64,000 bases of DNA from Pseudomonas fontis (GCF_028656955.1 NZ_JAMDGY010000007.1:1-64000); one strand, 5' to 3'. Counted from the first letter of the stretch, positions 41,175 through 50,869 are shown. Notes: generated by a model not told the origin, from the sequence alone. Numbers and translations: made by a program.

Positions 41175-42842
41175 TCAATCTTCGCGATAACGACGCAGCT
41201 TCAGCTGCTTGCCGGCAACACGAGTGTCCTTGAGCTTGGTCAGCAGACGCTCCAGACCATCTTCCGGCAGCTCTACCAGGCTGAAGCTGTCACGCACCTG
41301 GATGCGACCGATTGCTTCACGTGCCAGGCCACCTTCGTTGAGGATGGCGCCCAGCAGGTTTTTGGCAGCGATACCATCACGCGCGCCCAGCGCGGTACGG
41401 CAACGTGCACGGCCTTCGCCCAACGGCATTGGCGCACGACGCTCACGCTCGCCACGGTCTGGACGATCACCACCAGCAGTTCGCTCACGCGGTGCCGAGG
41501 TAGGAACCAGCGGTTGCTCTTTCTCGACCGCGTCCAGGGTCAGGGCCTGACCGTTGGTCGCTTTGCGCAGCAGAGCAGCAGCCAGGGCACGCGGGCTGCA
41601 ACCGATGTCGGCAGTCAGACGGTCCAGCAGGTCACCGTGGGTAGCTTCAGCATCAGCAACCAGCGGCGCCAGGCTGTTGGTCAGCTTCTTGATGCGGGCA
41701 TCAAGAACGGCCTGGCCATTCGGCAGACGTACTTCGGCAACTTTCTGACCGGTTACACGCTCGATCACCTGCAGCATGCGACGCTCGCGCGGGGTAACCA
41801 GCAGCAGTGCACGACCTTCGCGACCAGCACGGCCGGTACGGCCGATACGGTGAACGTAGGACTCTGGGTCGTACGGCATGTCAACGTTGAACACGTGAGT
41901 GATGCGCGGAACGTCCAGACCACGGGCAGCGACGTCGGTAGCGACGACGATGTCCAGACGGCCATCCTTGAGCGACTCGATAACGCGCTCACGCTGGTTC
42001 TGGGCGATGTCACCGTTCAGCGCAGCGGCTTTGTAGCCTTTGGCTTCCAGGGCACTGGCCAGGTCCAGGGTGGCTTGCTTGGTACGTACGAAGGCGATCA
42101 GTGCATCGAACTCTTCGACTTCCAGCAGGCGCAGAACAGCAGAAACCTTCTGGTCAGCGTGGACCATCAGGTGAGCCTGCTCAATGGCAGTCACGGTCTG
42201 GGTTTTGGTTTGGATCTTGACGTGCTTCGGATCACGCAGGTGACGTTCGGCGATTGCGCGGATGGAAGCCGGCAGGGTCGCGGAGAACAGCACGGTCTGG
42301 CGGGTTTCCGGCATGGCCTTGAAGATGACTTCGAGGTCGTCCATGAAGCCCAGCTTGAGCATTTCGTCGGCTTCGTCGAGCACCAGGTGGTTGACGGTTG
42401 CCAGGACTTTCTCATCACGACGCAGGTGGTCGCAGAGACGGCCCGGGGTTGCCACGACGATTTGCGCGCCGTTGCGGATTGCTTTCAGTTGTGGGCCCAT
42501 TGGGGCACCACCGTACACGGCCACCACGGTAACGCCCGGCATTTGCTTGGCGTAGGTTTCAAAAGCGGTGGCTACTTGCAGCGCCAACTCACGGGTTGGC
42601 GCCAGGATCAGGGCTTGCGGCTCGCGCTTGCTCGGGTCGATACGGTGCAGGATTGGCAGCGCGAAGGCGGCGGTTTTACCGGTACCTGTCTGCGCCTGGC
42701 CGATCATGTCGTGACCAGCAAGAATAATCGGGATCGACTGCTGCTGAATGGCTGATGGCTCTTCGTAGCCTGTGGCCAGAACAGCTGCAACAATACTTGG
42801 ATGAAGATCGAGAGCGGCGAAGCCGCCGGTTTCCTGGGTCAT
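41175..42842 (-). CDS. deaD: DEAD-box ATP-dependent RNA helicase DeaD/CsdA
   Basis: A 555-residue helicase for ribosome assembly and mRNA unwinding, cold-shock type. Motifs: Q motif (GYEEPSAIQQQSIPIILAG), I AQTGTGKT near residue 52, DEAD in VLDEADEML near 155, SAT (FSATLP) near 187, VATDVAARGLD near 305, HRIGRTGRAG near 330. A C-terminal DbpA-like RNA-binding domain (about 465-530) follows an Arg/Gly-rich linker. ATG at 42842 (MTQETGGFAA) chosen. A 214-nt leader with a likely promoter precedes it; E. coli csdA has a similar leader. Confidence 0.95.
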   Translation of the reverse strand: MTQETGGFAALDLHPSIVAAVLATGYEEPSAIQQQSIPIILAGHDMIGQAQTGTGKTAAFALPILHRIDPSKREPQALILAPTRELALQVATAFETYAKQMPGVTVVAVYGGAPMGPQLKAIRNGAQIVVATPGRLCDHLRRDEKVLATVNHLVLDEADEMLKLGFMDDLEVIFKAMPETRQTVLFSATLPASIRAIAERHLRDPKHVKIQTKTQTVTAIEQAHLMVHADQKVSAVLRLLEVEEFDALIAFVRTKQATLDLASALEAKGYKAAALNGDIAQNQRERVIESLKDGRLDIVVATDVAARGLDVPRITHVFNVDMPYDPESYVHRIGRTGRAGREGRALLLVTPRERRMLQVIERVTGQKVAEVRLPNGQAVLDARIKKLTNSLAPLVADAEATHGDLLDRLTADIGCSPRALAAALLRKATNGQALTLDAVEKEQPLVPTSAPRERTAGGDRPDRGERERRAPMPLGEGRARCRTALGARDGIAAKNLLGAILNEGGLAREAIGRIQVRDSFSLVELPEDGLERLLTKLKDTRVAGKQLKLRRYRED

Positions 42843-43200
42843 GGGTCTGCCTCTAAGTGCATCCGCAAAGACCCATGCTCCAAAGCTGCACATGCCTTGT
42901 AAGACCCGAAGGTCACCCTGGCAGCTTTGTCGGCGGGGATTTGCGAAAACGATTGAAGAAAAAAGGGAACGTCAAGGAAGAGTCCGCAGGGCGGACGCGC
43001 AGCCGAAGCTGGCTTCGGGAAATTGCACTACCTTGAACGAGGTCCGGTAAAAGACCGGCGCGTACTATACCTGTAATTACCGATTCGCGTGAGACTTTTT
43101 TATCGAAATACGCCACCCAGGGGCCTCGGACGACACGCTTTGTCGATAACCGAGGCCCACCCGTCGAATGGCGACCGTAGCCGGAGCTGAAACGTTTTAT
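42843..43200 (-). other. Gene-free region: deaD leader and promoter
   Basis: 358 nt between the start of deaD and the stop of the methyltransferase-like gene. On the minus strand a TATAGT -10 element (43064-43069) lies about 225 nt before the start codon. The leader has several hairpins (CCGAAGCCAGCTTCGG at 43004-43020 and GTCCGCCCTGCGGAC at 42983-42998). A cold-shock leader by position; no function shown. Confidence 0.55.
43064..43069 (-). promoter_or_regulatory. Probable -10 element of the deaD promoter
   Basis: TATAGT on the minus strand (5 of 6 consensus) with no good -35, so a weak or extended promoter. It is the only good candidate in the leader region. Confidence 0.4.
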
Positions 43201-43956
43201 TCAAGACGCCGGTCGGAGCACCTCGATCAACGGGTTCAACGAATAGCCCAGGCGTGGTGCCAGGGCTTCGGCACGGGTCTTGAGGCCGTCCAGATCAAGG
43301 GTCTGGTCGAGGTCCTGGGGCACCAGCAGGATGACATTGCCTTCCTTGACCGGCAGCTCCCAGTAGTGCCGATGGTATAGCCCGCGCAGCAACGCGGCGC
43401 CCAATGGCTTGCCGTCATCGGCGGCCCACTGGTTGATCACCAGCCAGCCACCAGGATTCAGGCGCTTCTGGCAGTCCTCAAGGAACTTCCAGGCCAGGTG
43501 CCCGACACCCGGGCCATAGTCGGTGTACAGATCGACAAAGATCAGGTCAGCCATTTCGGCGGTATTGAGCAGTTCCAGCGCGTCGCCGATACGGATGTAC
43601 AAGCGCGGATCGTCGTCCAGACCCATGTACTCCATGGCCAGGCGCGGCACATCCGCGCGCAGCTCGATGGCTTCGACATCGTCCAGCGGCAGGAACTTCA
43701 GGCAGGCCTGGGTCAGGGTCCCGGCGCCGAGGCCGAGGAACAGCGCGCTTTCCGGCAGTGCATGGCACAGCGCACCGACCAGCATGGCACGGGTGTAGTC
43801 GTACTCCAGCCAGCTCGGATCGGCGGTAAAAACGCAGCTCTGCTCGATCGCGTCGCCAAACTCGAGAAAGCGGTAGTCCTCGACTTCCAGCACGCTGATG
43901 GTGCCGAACGCGTCGTGCACCTGCGCCAGCAGTCGCTCTACCCGTTCCTCTGTCAT
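43201..43956 (-). CDS. Spermidine synthase-like SAM methyltransferase-fold protein
   Basis: A 251-residue protein of the class I Rossmann family resembling SpeE: FLGLGAGTLTQACLKF near residue 95 (SAM-type glycine loop), DDVEAIELRAD near 115, RIGDALELLNT near 145 and LIFVDLYTDYGPG near 165. It lacks the N-terminal domain of true SpeE, and polyamine-binding residues cannot be checked. I chose the ATG at 43956 (MTEERVERLL); 30 residues upstream of that show no similarity. It is divergent from the DAHP synthase gene. Confidence 0.85.
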   Translation of the reverse strand: MTEERVERLLAQVHDAFGTISVLEVEDYRFLEFGDAIEQSCVFTADPSWLEYDYTRAMLVGALCHALPESALFLGLGAGTLTQACLKFLPLDDVEAIELRADVPRLAMEYMGLDDDPRLYIRIGDALELLNTAEMADLIFVDLYTDYGPGVGHLAWKFLEDCQKRLNPGGWLVINQWAADDGKPLGAALLRGLYHRHYWELPVKEGNVILLVPQDLDQTLDLDGLKTRAEALAPRLGYSLNPLIEVLRPAS

Positions 43957-44084
43957 GCCCTCTCCCGGCAACCTGTGTGCCCGAACAAAACCGCCATTGT
44001 CCGTCAATACGCGCACTGCAACAAGGCGCGTGCCAGGTGGTAGCATGACCGAAGCCCTTTTTCAGACAACTATCGAGTTCAATG

Positions 44085-45437
44085 ATGAGCCAACTCTGGA
44101 CCCCTGACAGCTGGCGAGCCCTGCCGATCCAGCAGCAACCGATCTACCCCGACGCCGCGCATGTACTCAAGGTCGAGCAGACCTTGGCCAGCTACCCGCC
44201 ACTGGTCTTCGCCGGGGAGGCCCGGGAACTGCGCCGCCAGTTCGCCGAAGTCACCCAGGGGCGTGCCTTCCTGCTGCAAGGCGGCGATTGCGCGGAAAGC
44301 TTCGCCGAATTCTCTGCAGCGAAAATCCGTGACACCTTCAAGGTGCTGCTGCAGATGGCCATTGTCATGACCTTCGCCGCCGGATGCCCGGTGGTCAAGG
44401 TCGGGCGCATGGCCGGGCAGTTCGCCAAACCGCGCTCATCCAACGATGAAACCATCGGCGGCATTACCTTGCCGGCCTACCGGGGCGACATCGTCAACGG
44501 CATCGACTTCGATGAAAAAAGCCGCGTGCCAGACCCGGAGCGCCTGCTGCAGTCCTACCACCAGGCCACTGCCACCCTCAACCTGCTGCGCGCGTTTGCC
44601 CAGGGCGGCTTTGCCGACCTGCACCAGGTGCACAAGTGGAACCTGGACTTCATCGCCAACTCGGCCCTGGCCGAGAAATACAGCCAGCTGGCGGATCGCA
44701 TCGACGAGACCCTGGCCTTCATGCGCGCCTGCGGCATGGACAGCTCGCCGCAACTGCGCGAGACCAGCTTCTTCACCGCCCACGAAGCGCTGCTGCTGAA
44801 CTATGAAGAAGCCTTCGTGCGCCGCGACAGCCTGACCGGCGACTTCTATGACTGTTCGGCGCACATGCTGTGGATTGGCGACCGTACCCGCCAGCTCGAT
44901 GGCGCGCATGTCGAGTTCCTGCGCGGGGTGAACAACCCGATCGGGGTCAAGGTCGGCCCAAGCATGAACACCGAGGACCTGATCCGCCTGATCGACATCC
45001 TCAACCCGGACAACGACCCCGGCCGCCTCAACCTGATCGTGCGCATGGGCGCCGACAAGGTCGGTGACCACCTGCCCGCGCTGATCCGCAGCGTCGAGCG
45101 TGAAGGTCGCCAGGTGCTGTGGAGCTCCGACCCGATGCATGGCAACACCATCAAGGCCAGCAGCGGCTACAAGACCCGTGACTTCGCGCAGATCCTCAGC
45201 GAAGTGAAGCAGTTCTTCCAGGTGCACCAGGCCGAAGGCAGCCATGCCGGCGGGATTCACATCGAGATGACCGGGCAGAACGTCACCGAGTGCATCGGCG
45301 GCGCACGCCCGATTACCGAAGACGCCCTCTCCGATCGCTATCACACCCACTGCGACCCGCGCATGAACGCGGATCAGTCGCTGGAGCTGGCCTTCCTGAT
45401 CGCCGAAACGCTCAAGTCAGCCCGCACCAAGGCCTGA
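44085..45437 (+). CDS. 3-deoxy-7-phosphoheptulonate synthase, class II
   Basis: A 450-residue class II DAHP synthase, the plant/Mycobacterium type, making the first shikimate intermediate from erythrose 4-phosphate and PEP. Signatures: [11 protein letters not shown] near residue 65, [13 protein letters not shown] near 108, [12 protein letters not shown] near 235, VKVGPSM near 287, [15 protein letters not shown] near 352, and [16 protein letters not shown] near 385. Two ATG codons in tandem (44082 and 44085) can start it. Pseudomonas keeps this class II enzyme beside class I AroF/G forms and uses it for secondary metabolism or as a backup; the role here is inference. Its last 64 nt overlap the ycaQ-like gene. 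Confidence 0.93.
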   Translation: MSQLWTPDSWRALPIQQQPIYPDAAHVLKVEQTLASYPPLVFAGEARELRRQFAEVTQGRAFLLQGGDCAESFAEFSAAKIRDTFKVLLQMAIVMTFAAGCPVVKVGRMAGQFAKPRSSNDETIGGITLPAYRGDIVNGIDFDEKSRVPDPERLLQSYHQATATLNLLRAFAQGGFADLHQVHKWNLDFIANSALAEKYSQLADRIDETLAFMRACGMDSSPQLRETSFFTAHEALLLNYEEAFVRRDSLTGDFYDCSAHMLWIGDRTRQLDGAHVEFLRGVNNPIGVKVGPSMNTEDLIRLIDILNPDNDPGRLNLIVRMGADKVGDHLPALIRSVEREGRQVLWSSDPMHGNTIKASSGYKTRDFAQILSEVKQFFQVHQAEGSHAGGIHIEMTGQNVTECIGGARPITEDALSDRYHTHCDPRMNADQSLELAFLIAETLKSARTKA

Positions 45438-46636
45438 CGCAAGCGCTCGGTGCCGACGCGGGGGCAGTTCAACTGCACCCGCGCCAGCCCCAACCAGGCT
45501 GCCAACTGGTTAAGCTGGCCGGCCAACGCGGCCATCCCTTCCTCGTCCAGACCAGGCTCTTCTTCGTGCAAGGCATGCACCGCCAGGCGGTCGTGGGCGC
45601 GTTCAGCGCGCAAGTCGACCCGCGCGGCAATCCGCTCGCCATGCAGAAATGGCAACACGTAATAGCCGTACACCCGTTTGTGCGCGGGCGTGTAGATCTC
45701 CAATCGATAGCGAAAGCCGAACAGGCGCTCGGTGCGATCACGGTCCCATATCAACGAATCGAACGGCGACAACAGCGCACTGGCAATCACCGTGCGCGGC
45801 ACTCGCGGCGCACCCAGGCAATAGGCCGGTTGTGACCAGCCTTGCACCGAACAGCGTTGCAATTGCCCATCCTCGACCAGCTCCTCCAACCGCCCACGGC
45901 TCTCGGCCGGGCTGAAGCGGAAGTAGTCACGCAGGTCCTTTTCGGTTGCCACCCCCAGCGCGCCGGCCGCATGCAGCAGCAAGCCGCGCTGGGCGGCCGG
46001 TTCGCCCGGGCAAGGCTGGCTGAGCAGCGCGCCGGGCAGCACGCGCTCCGGCAAGTCGTACAGACGCTCGAAACCACGCCGGCCTGCCACTGTCACCTGG
46101 CCCGCAGCGAACAGCCATTCCAGCGCGTGCTTCTCTGCACTCCAGTCCCACCAGGGCCCGGCACGCTCCTGACGGGTAGACAGGCTGCCAGCACCCAGGG
46201 CGCCTTGCTCGGTTACGGCCGCCAGCACGCGGGCGATGGTTGCTTGTTGCTCGCGGCCGAACTGGGCGAGCTGGCGATAGATGCCCTGCCCTTGCTGCGC
46301 CTGCTGCATGCGCCAGCGCATCAGCGGGTAGAGTTCAAGCGGCAGCAGCGAGGCTTCATGCCCCCAGTATTCGAAGAGTTTGCGTTGGCGTCCACGGCCC
46401 CAGGCCAACTGGTCGAACAACCCTTGCGAGTAGTCGCCAAGCCGGGAAAACAGCGGCAGGTAGTGCGAGCGTACCAAGGCGTTGACCGAGTCGATCTGCA
46501 CCACGCCCAGGCGTTGGAACACCCGATTGAGATGGGCGGCCGTCAGCGTCGACGCCGGCTGACGCGTACCGAACCCTTGTGCTGACAAGGCCAGGCGCCG
46601 CGCCTGTGCCGAGGAAAAAGACGCTGCAGTGGGCAT
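45374..46636 (-). CDS. Winged-helix DNA-binding protein, YcaQ-like (interstrand crosslink glycosylase family)
   Basis: A 420-residue protein of the HTH_42 family (YcaQ/AlkX), whose E. coli member unhooks DNA interstrand crosslinks. N-terminal [37 protein letters not shown] near residue 45, the [11 protein letters not shown] motif near 90, three tandem winged-helix modules, and VGIPLR-like region replaced by [25 protein letters not shown] near 290. The QxD catalytic motif of YcaQ cannot be confirmed here. Full family length. Convergent overlap with the DAHP synthase gene. Confidence 0.87.
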   Translation of the reverse strand: MPTAASFSSAQARRLALSAQGFGTRQPASTLTAAHLNRVFQRLGVVQIDSVNALVRSHYLPLFSRLGDYSQGLFDQLAWGRGRQRKLFEYWGHEASLLPLELYPLMRWRMQQAQQGQGIYRQLAQFGREQQATIARVLAAVTEQGALGAGSLSTRQERAGPWWDWSAEKHALEWLFAAGQVTVAGRRGFERLYDLPERVLPGALLSQPCPGEPAAQRGLLLHAAGALGVATEKDLRDYFRFSPAESRGRLEELVEDGQLQRCSVQGWSQPAYCLGAPRVPRTVIASALLSPFDSLIWDRDRTERLFGFRYRLEIYTPAHKRVYGYYVLPFLHGERIAARVDLRAERAHDRLAVHALHEEEPGLDEEGMAALAGQLNQLAAWLGLARVQLNCPRVGTERLRQALVRADLSVSAIRKASSSD

Positions 46637-46694
46637 GCCTGACTCCTTGTGAACATCCCCACTACAGTAGCGGTGAGTGGTGCCTGATCGCGAC

Positions 46695-46928
46695 TCATTT
46701 TTTCAGTGGGTCGTCCCAGAACGGCCGTTCGATTTCCATCAGGATATCGGCCCGGCTCAGACCGATATCCTTGAGCGCCGCATCACTCATGCTCGCCAGT
46801 TCACGGCGCTGCAACCGCAGTTGCCGCCAGCGCGCGAACGTATTGACCAGGTCAGCCAGGACGTGATGCACGGACAGGTCCCGGTGCTGGTGCTTGAAGT
46901 GCAGGATGGAGCTGATTTGACCTTTCAT
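46695..46928 (-). CDS. DUF1127 small protein
   Basis: A 77-residue protein with the DUF1127 (YjiS-like) core at residues about 35-70: RWRQLRLQRRELASMSDAAL and KDIGLSRADI. ATG at 46928 with GAGGGCAAGAAG upstream. Small Arg-rich proteins of this family bind RNA and affect carbon and phosphate metabolism in Rhizobiales. It is divergent from the LysR regulator, with 97 nt between the starts. Confidence 0.88.
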   Translation of the reverse strand: MKGQISSILHFKHQHRDLSVHHVLADLVNTFARWRQLRLQRRELASMSDAALKDIGLSRADILMEIERPFWDDPLKK

Positions 46929-47025
46929 CTTCTTGCCCTCCGTTTGGGATAGCCGTAGTTTCAGCGCGGGCGTAGGATCAATCCAACGAATGTTTCTTAT
47001 GTCTTGCATCTAGGAGATTGATGCA

Positions 47026-47877
47026 ATGTCCCAGTACCAGAGTATCGACTCAGAGGTGTTGCGCACCTTTGTCGCGATTGCCGAACAAGGCGGCTTCACC
47101 CGTGCCGGGGAGGTGGTCAACCGCACCCAGTCGGCGGTGAGCATGCAGATGAAGCGCCTGGAGGAAGACATCATCCAGCGCCAGCTGTTCGAGCGCGATG
47201 GGCGCCAGGTGCGCTTGACTGCCGAGGGCCAGGTGCTGCTCGGCTATGCCCGGCGCATCCTGAAACTGCATGGGGAGGTGTTCAACACCTTGCGCATGCC
47301 GCACATGGTCGGCGTGGTGCGCATTGGTACGCCGGATGACTATGCAATGCGCTTTCTGCCGGGGATTCTGTCGAGCTTTGCCCAGGCGTACCCGCTGATC
47401 CAGGTGGAGGTGCATTGTGAAACGTCCAAGCAACTGATGATGCGCCAGGACCTGGACCTGACCATCGTCACGCGTGAGCCTGGGTATGAGGTGGGCCAGT
47501 TGCTGCGTCAGGAACGCCTGGTATGGGCAGCGGCACAGGGCTTCTGCCCGCATGAACAGCGGCCGATGCCGCTGGCAATGTTCAACAGTGATTGCTTCTG
47601 TCGGTCGTGGGCGTGCAATGCGCTGGAGGCGCTGGGCCTGGAATATCGCATTGCCTACACCAGCCCGAGCCTCGCGGCGATTTTCGCGATTGTGAGTGCC
47701 GGGTTGGCGGTGACGGCGCAGTTGCAGAGCCTGGTCACGGCGAACCTGCGCATCCTTGGCGAGAACGAAGGGCTGCCACAGCTACCGGTAGCCAACGTGA
47801 TGTTGCTGCGCAATGCACAGACGCAATCGCCAATGACCGATTCCTTGGCCGATTACATCATTGAAGGGTTCAAGTAG
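47026..47877 (+). CDS. LysR-family transcriptional regulator (next to DUF1127 gene)
   Basis: A 283-residue regulator. The N-terminal winged helix-turn-helix spans about residues 8-67 (LRTFVAIAEQGGFTRAGEVVNRTQSAVSMQ-type), then an effector domain (VRIGTPDDYAMRFLPGIL near 100). It is divergent from the DUF1127 gene, and the 97-nt gap probably contains its operator, so it is a candidate regulator of that gene. Confidence 0.92.
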   Translation: MSQYQSIDSEVLRTFVAIAEQGGFTRAGEVVNRTQSAVSMQMKRLEEDIIQRQLFERDGRQVRLTAEGQVLLGYARRILKLHGEVFNTLRMPHMVGVVRIGTPDDYAMRFLPGILSSFAQAYPLIQVEVHCETSKQLMMRQDLDLTIVTREPGYEVGQLLRQERLVWAAAQGFCPHEQRPMPLAMFNSDCFCRSWACNALEALGLEYRIAYTSPSLAAIFAIVSAGLAVTAQLQSLVTANLRILGENEGLPQLPVANVMLLRNAQTQSPMTDSLADYIIEGFK

Positions 47878-47926
47878 ATAAAGACGCTGCTGCCTCTTGT
47901 GGGAGCAGCAGCCACCCCGAGTTGCT

Positions 47927-48676
47927 TCAGACCTTGAATGCCAGCATCACCGCACACACCACCAGGAACCCGCAGAACAGTGAGCGCAGCACCTTCTCCG
48001 GCAGCGCATGGGCCAGCTTCACGCCCCAGCTGATACTCATCAGCCCGCCCGCCGCCAGCGGCAGGCCCATGCTCCACAGCACCTGACCATGCACACCATA
48101 GGTCAGCAAGGTAACCGCCGTACTGGGTGCAGCCAGCGCCAGCGACAGCCCTTGGGCAACCACCTGGGTGGTGCCGAACACGCTGGTCAGCACCGGCGTC
48201 GCCACCACCGCCCCACCCACACCAAACAGGCCACCCAGCACCCCGGCACCGCTGCCCAATACGCCCAACCACGGCCATGGCTGACGCAGTTCGGTGGACG
48301 GCGGCGAAGTGCGCATGAACATCCGCGCCACGTTCCACACGGCCAGCGCCACCAGGAAGCCGACAAAACCCAGGCGCATCGCCTGTGCATCCACGCCCAC
48401 CGCCCAGATCGAACCCAGCCAGGCAAATACCAAGCCCGCCAGCGCCAGCGGCAAGGCATGACGCAGCTCGATGCGGTTGCGCTGGTGGTAGCGCCACAGG
48501 GCCAGCAACACGTTGGGTACCACCATTACCAGCGCCGTGCCCTGGGCCAGTTGCTGGTCCAGGCCAAACAGCACGCCCAGCGCCGGAATGGCGATCAAGC
48601 CCCCGCCAATGCCGAACAAGCCGCCCACGGTGCCCAGCGCCGCGCCCAATACGATGTACATCACCCACTCGATCAT
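47927..48676 (-). CDS. TauE/SafE family sulfite-type exporter
   Basis: A 249-residue integral membrane protein of about eight helices with the two inverted repeats of TauE/SafE: GTVGGLFGIGGGLIAIPAL near residue 15 and GVLGGLFGVGGAVVATPVLT near 150. Such proteins export sulfite, sulfoacetate or other organosulfur anions. I chose the ATG at 48676 (MIEWVMYIVLG), with AGGCAGG upstream. It is divergent from the LysR gene at 48785, likely its regulator. Confidence 0.9.
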   Translation of the reverse strand: MIEWVMYIVLGAALGTVGGLFGIGGGLIAIPALGVLFGLDQQLAQGTALVMVVPNVLLALWRYHQRNRIELRHALPLALAGLVFAWLGSIWAVGVDAQAMRLGFVGFLVALAVWNVARMFMRTSPPSTELRQPWPWLGVLGSGAGVLGGLFGVGGAVVATPVLTSVFGTTQVVAQGLSLALAAPSTAVTLLTYGVHGQVLWSMGLPLAAGGLMSISWGVKLAHALPEKVLRSLFCGFLVVCAVMLAFKV

Positions 48677-48784
48677 GCCTGCCTCTCTTTTTCGCAATGG
48701 GCGCATGCTACCCAGCACAGGCTAGCGGGGAAACGCACAGCAACGCACAATGGCTTTGCCAAATTCGCATAAGCAGCGCTAGCC

Positions 48785-49747
48785 ATGAACCCCGATGCCC
48801 TGACCGAACAACTGTCGCTGTTCCTTGATGTCCTTGAAACCGGCAGCTTCTCTGCCGCCGCCCGGCGCCACCCGCTGACGCCTTCGGCCGTCGCCCGACG
48901 CATCGACAGCCTGGAAAACGCCGTCGGCAGCCGGCTGTTTGTGCGCAGTACCCACGCGGTGCGCCCTACCCCGGCCGGCAATGCGTTCGCCGAGCGCGCC
49001 AGGCGTATCGTCGGCGAGCTGCACCTGGCCCGCGCCGAAGCGGTTTCGCTGAGCAACGCCCCCGAAGGGCTGATCCGCATCGACGCCCCCGCCGCCTTCG
49101 GCAGACGCCACCTGGCCCCGGCCATTGCCGACTTCCTGGTCGCCTACCCCGGCCTGGATGTGCAACTGCGCCTGATCGACAGTTTTGTCGACATGCACGG
49201 CTCGAACCTCGGCCAGGTGGACCTGGTGCTGCGCGCCGGCCCCTTGGCCGACACCCGCCTGGTGGCCACGCCGCTGGCGAAAATGGTGCGCATCGCCTGC
49301 GCCAGCCCGGCCTACCTGCAGCAACGTGGGGTGCCCGCCAGCCCAAGCGAACTGCCGGCGCACGACGGGGTCGACTGGGACGGCCTGGCGCCGCCGTTCG
49401 CCTGGCGCTTCGAGCAAGACGGCCAACTGCGCCTGTTCCGCCCGCAACGCCTGCGCATGAGCGCGAACAATGCCGAGGCGCTGCTGTTCGGCGTGCTCGC
49501 GGGGCTGGGTATCGCCCACCTGCCCACCTGGCTGATCAGCGACTACCTGCTGCGCGGTGAGCTGGTGCCGCTGTTCTGCGACAACGGCCTGCCCGCAGCC
49601 GAGTCGGCCGGGATCTATGCACTGCGACTGGAACACGAAACGAACTCTCGCAGCCGTTTGCTGCTCGAATTCCTCAAGAGCCGTTTCAGCCCGGTGCCGC
49701 CGTGGGATCTGGCACTGCAAAGCGAACTGCGCTGGCAATCGCACTAA
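48785..49747 (+). CDS. LysR-family transcriptional regulator (next to TauE gene)
   Basis: A 320-residue regulator: N-terminal winged helix (LSLFLDVLETGSFSAAARRH-type, residues about 8-65) and a C-terminal effector-binding domain of the periplasmic-binding type. Divergent from the exporter gene, with a gap of about 108 nt. It is in the group of single-domain LysRs that regulate their neighbour; the effector is not known. Confidence 0.92.
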   Translation: MNPDALTEQLSLFLDVLETGSFSAAARRHPLTPSAVARRIDSLENAVGSRLFVRSTHAVRPTPAGNAFAERARRIVGELHLARAEAVSLSNAPEGLIRIDAPAAFGRRHLAPAIADFLVAYPGLDVQLRLIDSFVDMHGSNLGQVDLVLRAGPLADTRLVATPLAKMVRIACASPAYLQQRGVPASPSELPAHDGVDWDGLAPPFAWRFEQDGQLRLFRPQRLRMSANNAEALLFGVLAGLGIAHLPTWLISDYLLRGELVPLFCDNGLPAAESAGIYALRLEHETNSRSRLLLEFLKSRFSPVPPWDLALQSELRWQSH

Positions 49748-49793
49748 AGGCCTGCGTGCTAACATTTCAAGGATCACCGAAGAAAGGACCCGC

Positions 49794-50255
49794 ATGAACG
49801 CCGACGCCAACACTCCCGCCCACTGCGAAACCTTGCTGCTCGACAACCAGGTCTGCTTCGCCCTGCACTCCACCTCGCTGCTCATGACCAAGGTCTACAA
49901 GCCTTTGCTGCAAGCCCTCGGGCTGACCTATCCACAGTACCTGGCGATGCTCGTGCTGTGGGAGCGTGACGGCCTTACCGTCGGTGAAATCAGCCATCGC
50001 CTGCTCACCGACCCCGGCTCGCTCACCCCGCTGCTCAAACGCCTCGAAGGCGAAGGCCTGCTCAAGCGCACGCGCAGCCGCGAGGATGAGCGGGTGGTGA
50101 TCGTTGAGCTGACTGAACAAGGCCGCGCCCTGCAAGCAAAGGCACAGAACATTCCGCCGTGTATTCTCGGCGCCAGCGGCGTGTCGCTGGAGCGTTTGCA
50201 ACAGCTGCAGAGTGAATTGATCGCGCTGCGCGACAACCTGCAAAAAAGCCTCTAG
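49794..50255 (+). CDS. ohrR: Organic peroxide-sensing MarR-type repressor OhrR
   Basis: A 153-residue MarR-family repressor. The reactive cysteine is in LLDNQVCFALHST (Cys22), matching the peroxide-sensing Cys of OhrR, followed by LTKVYKPLL-type helix and the winged HTH (VGEISHRLLTDPGSLTPLLKRLE). Oxidation by organic hydroperoxides releases it from DNA. ATG at 49794 with AAAGGA upstream. It lies just upstream of ohr with a probable operator between. A second family member, ospR, which in P. aeruginosa lies between sagS and gpx, is absent from that place here. Confidence 0.92.
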   Translation: MNADANTPAHCETLLLDNQVCFALHSTSLLMTKVYKPLLQALGLTYPQYLAMLVLWERDGLTVGEISHRLLTDPGSLTPLLKRLEGEGLLKRTRSREDERVVIVELTEQGRALQAKAQNIPPCILGASGVSLERLQQLQSELIALRDNLQKSL

Positions 50256-50332
50256 ACGCCTCTAGCACGCAACCCCTGGCCAACTTGGCGGCCGGGGCGT
50301 GATGACCGTTCGGGAGAAAGACGATAATTTAT

Positions 50333-50358
50333 ATTGCGCACTAACTAATTGCGCACTA
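50333..50358 (+). promoter_or_regulatory. Direct repeat, candidate OhrR operator and ohr promoter
   Basis: ATTGCGCACTA occurs twice, at 50333-50343 and 50348-50358, exactly 15 nt apart, in the AT-rich gap before ohr. MarR-type repressors bind paired sites, so this is a good operator candidate. The assignment to OhrR rests on position. Confidence 0.55.
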
Positions 50359-50419
50359 CATTTAATTTCGTACTTCACCCAGCGCCGCCGGCGCTACCCC
50401 ATCACCAAGAGGCTCCACC

Positions 50420-50851
50420 ATGAACAAGCCAGCACAAGTGCTCTATGTTGCCAAAGTCACTTCCACCGGTGGTCGTGATGGCCGCTCGGTTTCAGACAAC
50501 AAGATTCTCGATGTAAAACTGGCCACGCCGAAAGAGCTGGGCGGTGCCGGTGGCGAGGCGACCAACCCTGAGCAACTGTTCGCCGCCGGCTACTCGGCGT
50601 GTTTCATCGGCGCCCTGAAGTTCGTCGCCGGCCAGCAGAAACAAGCGCTGCCAGCGGATACCTCGATCACTGCCGAAGTCGGCATCGGCCAGATCCCTGG
50701 CGGTTTCGGCCTGGATATCGACCTGCGCATCAGCCTGCCAGGCCTGGATCAGGCCGAGGCGCAAGCACTGGTCGACGCGGCCCACCATGTCTGCCCGTAC
50801 TCCAACGCCACCCGTGGCAACGTCGATGTACGCCTGCATGTCAGCGTCTGA
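50420..50851 (+). CDS. ohr: Organic hydroperoxide resistance protein Ohr
   Basis: A 143-residue OsmC-superfamily peroxidase reducing organic hydroperoxides, with lipoylated protein as electron donor in known cases. The two catalytic cysteines are in GYSACFIGALKF (near residue 60) and HHVCPYSNATRGN (near 125), with an Arg/Glu pair between. It is under the OhrR repressor upstream. Confidence 0.96.
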   Translation: MNKPAQVLYVAKVTSTGGRDGRSVSDNKILDVKLATPKELGGAGGEATNPEQLFAAGYSACFIGALKFVAGQQKQALPADTSITAEVGIGQIPGGFGLDIDLRISLPGLDQAEAQALVDAAHHVCPYSNATRGNVDVRLHVSV

Positions 50852-50869
50852 AGTCTAGATTGCAGGCAT

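Noticed and set aside
41025..42755. 576-residue plus-strand open frame opposite deaD
   Set aside because: Antisense shadow of the helicase; begins within the REP pair and terminator.
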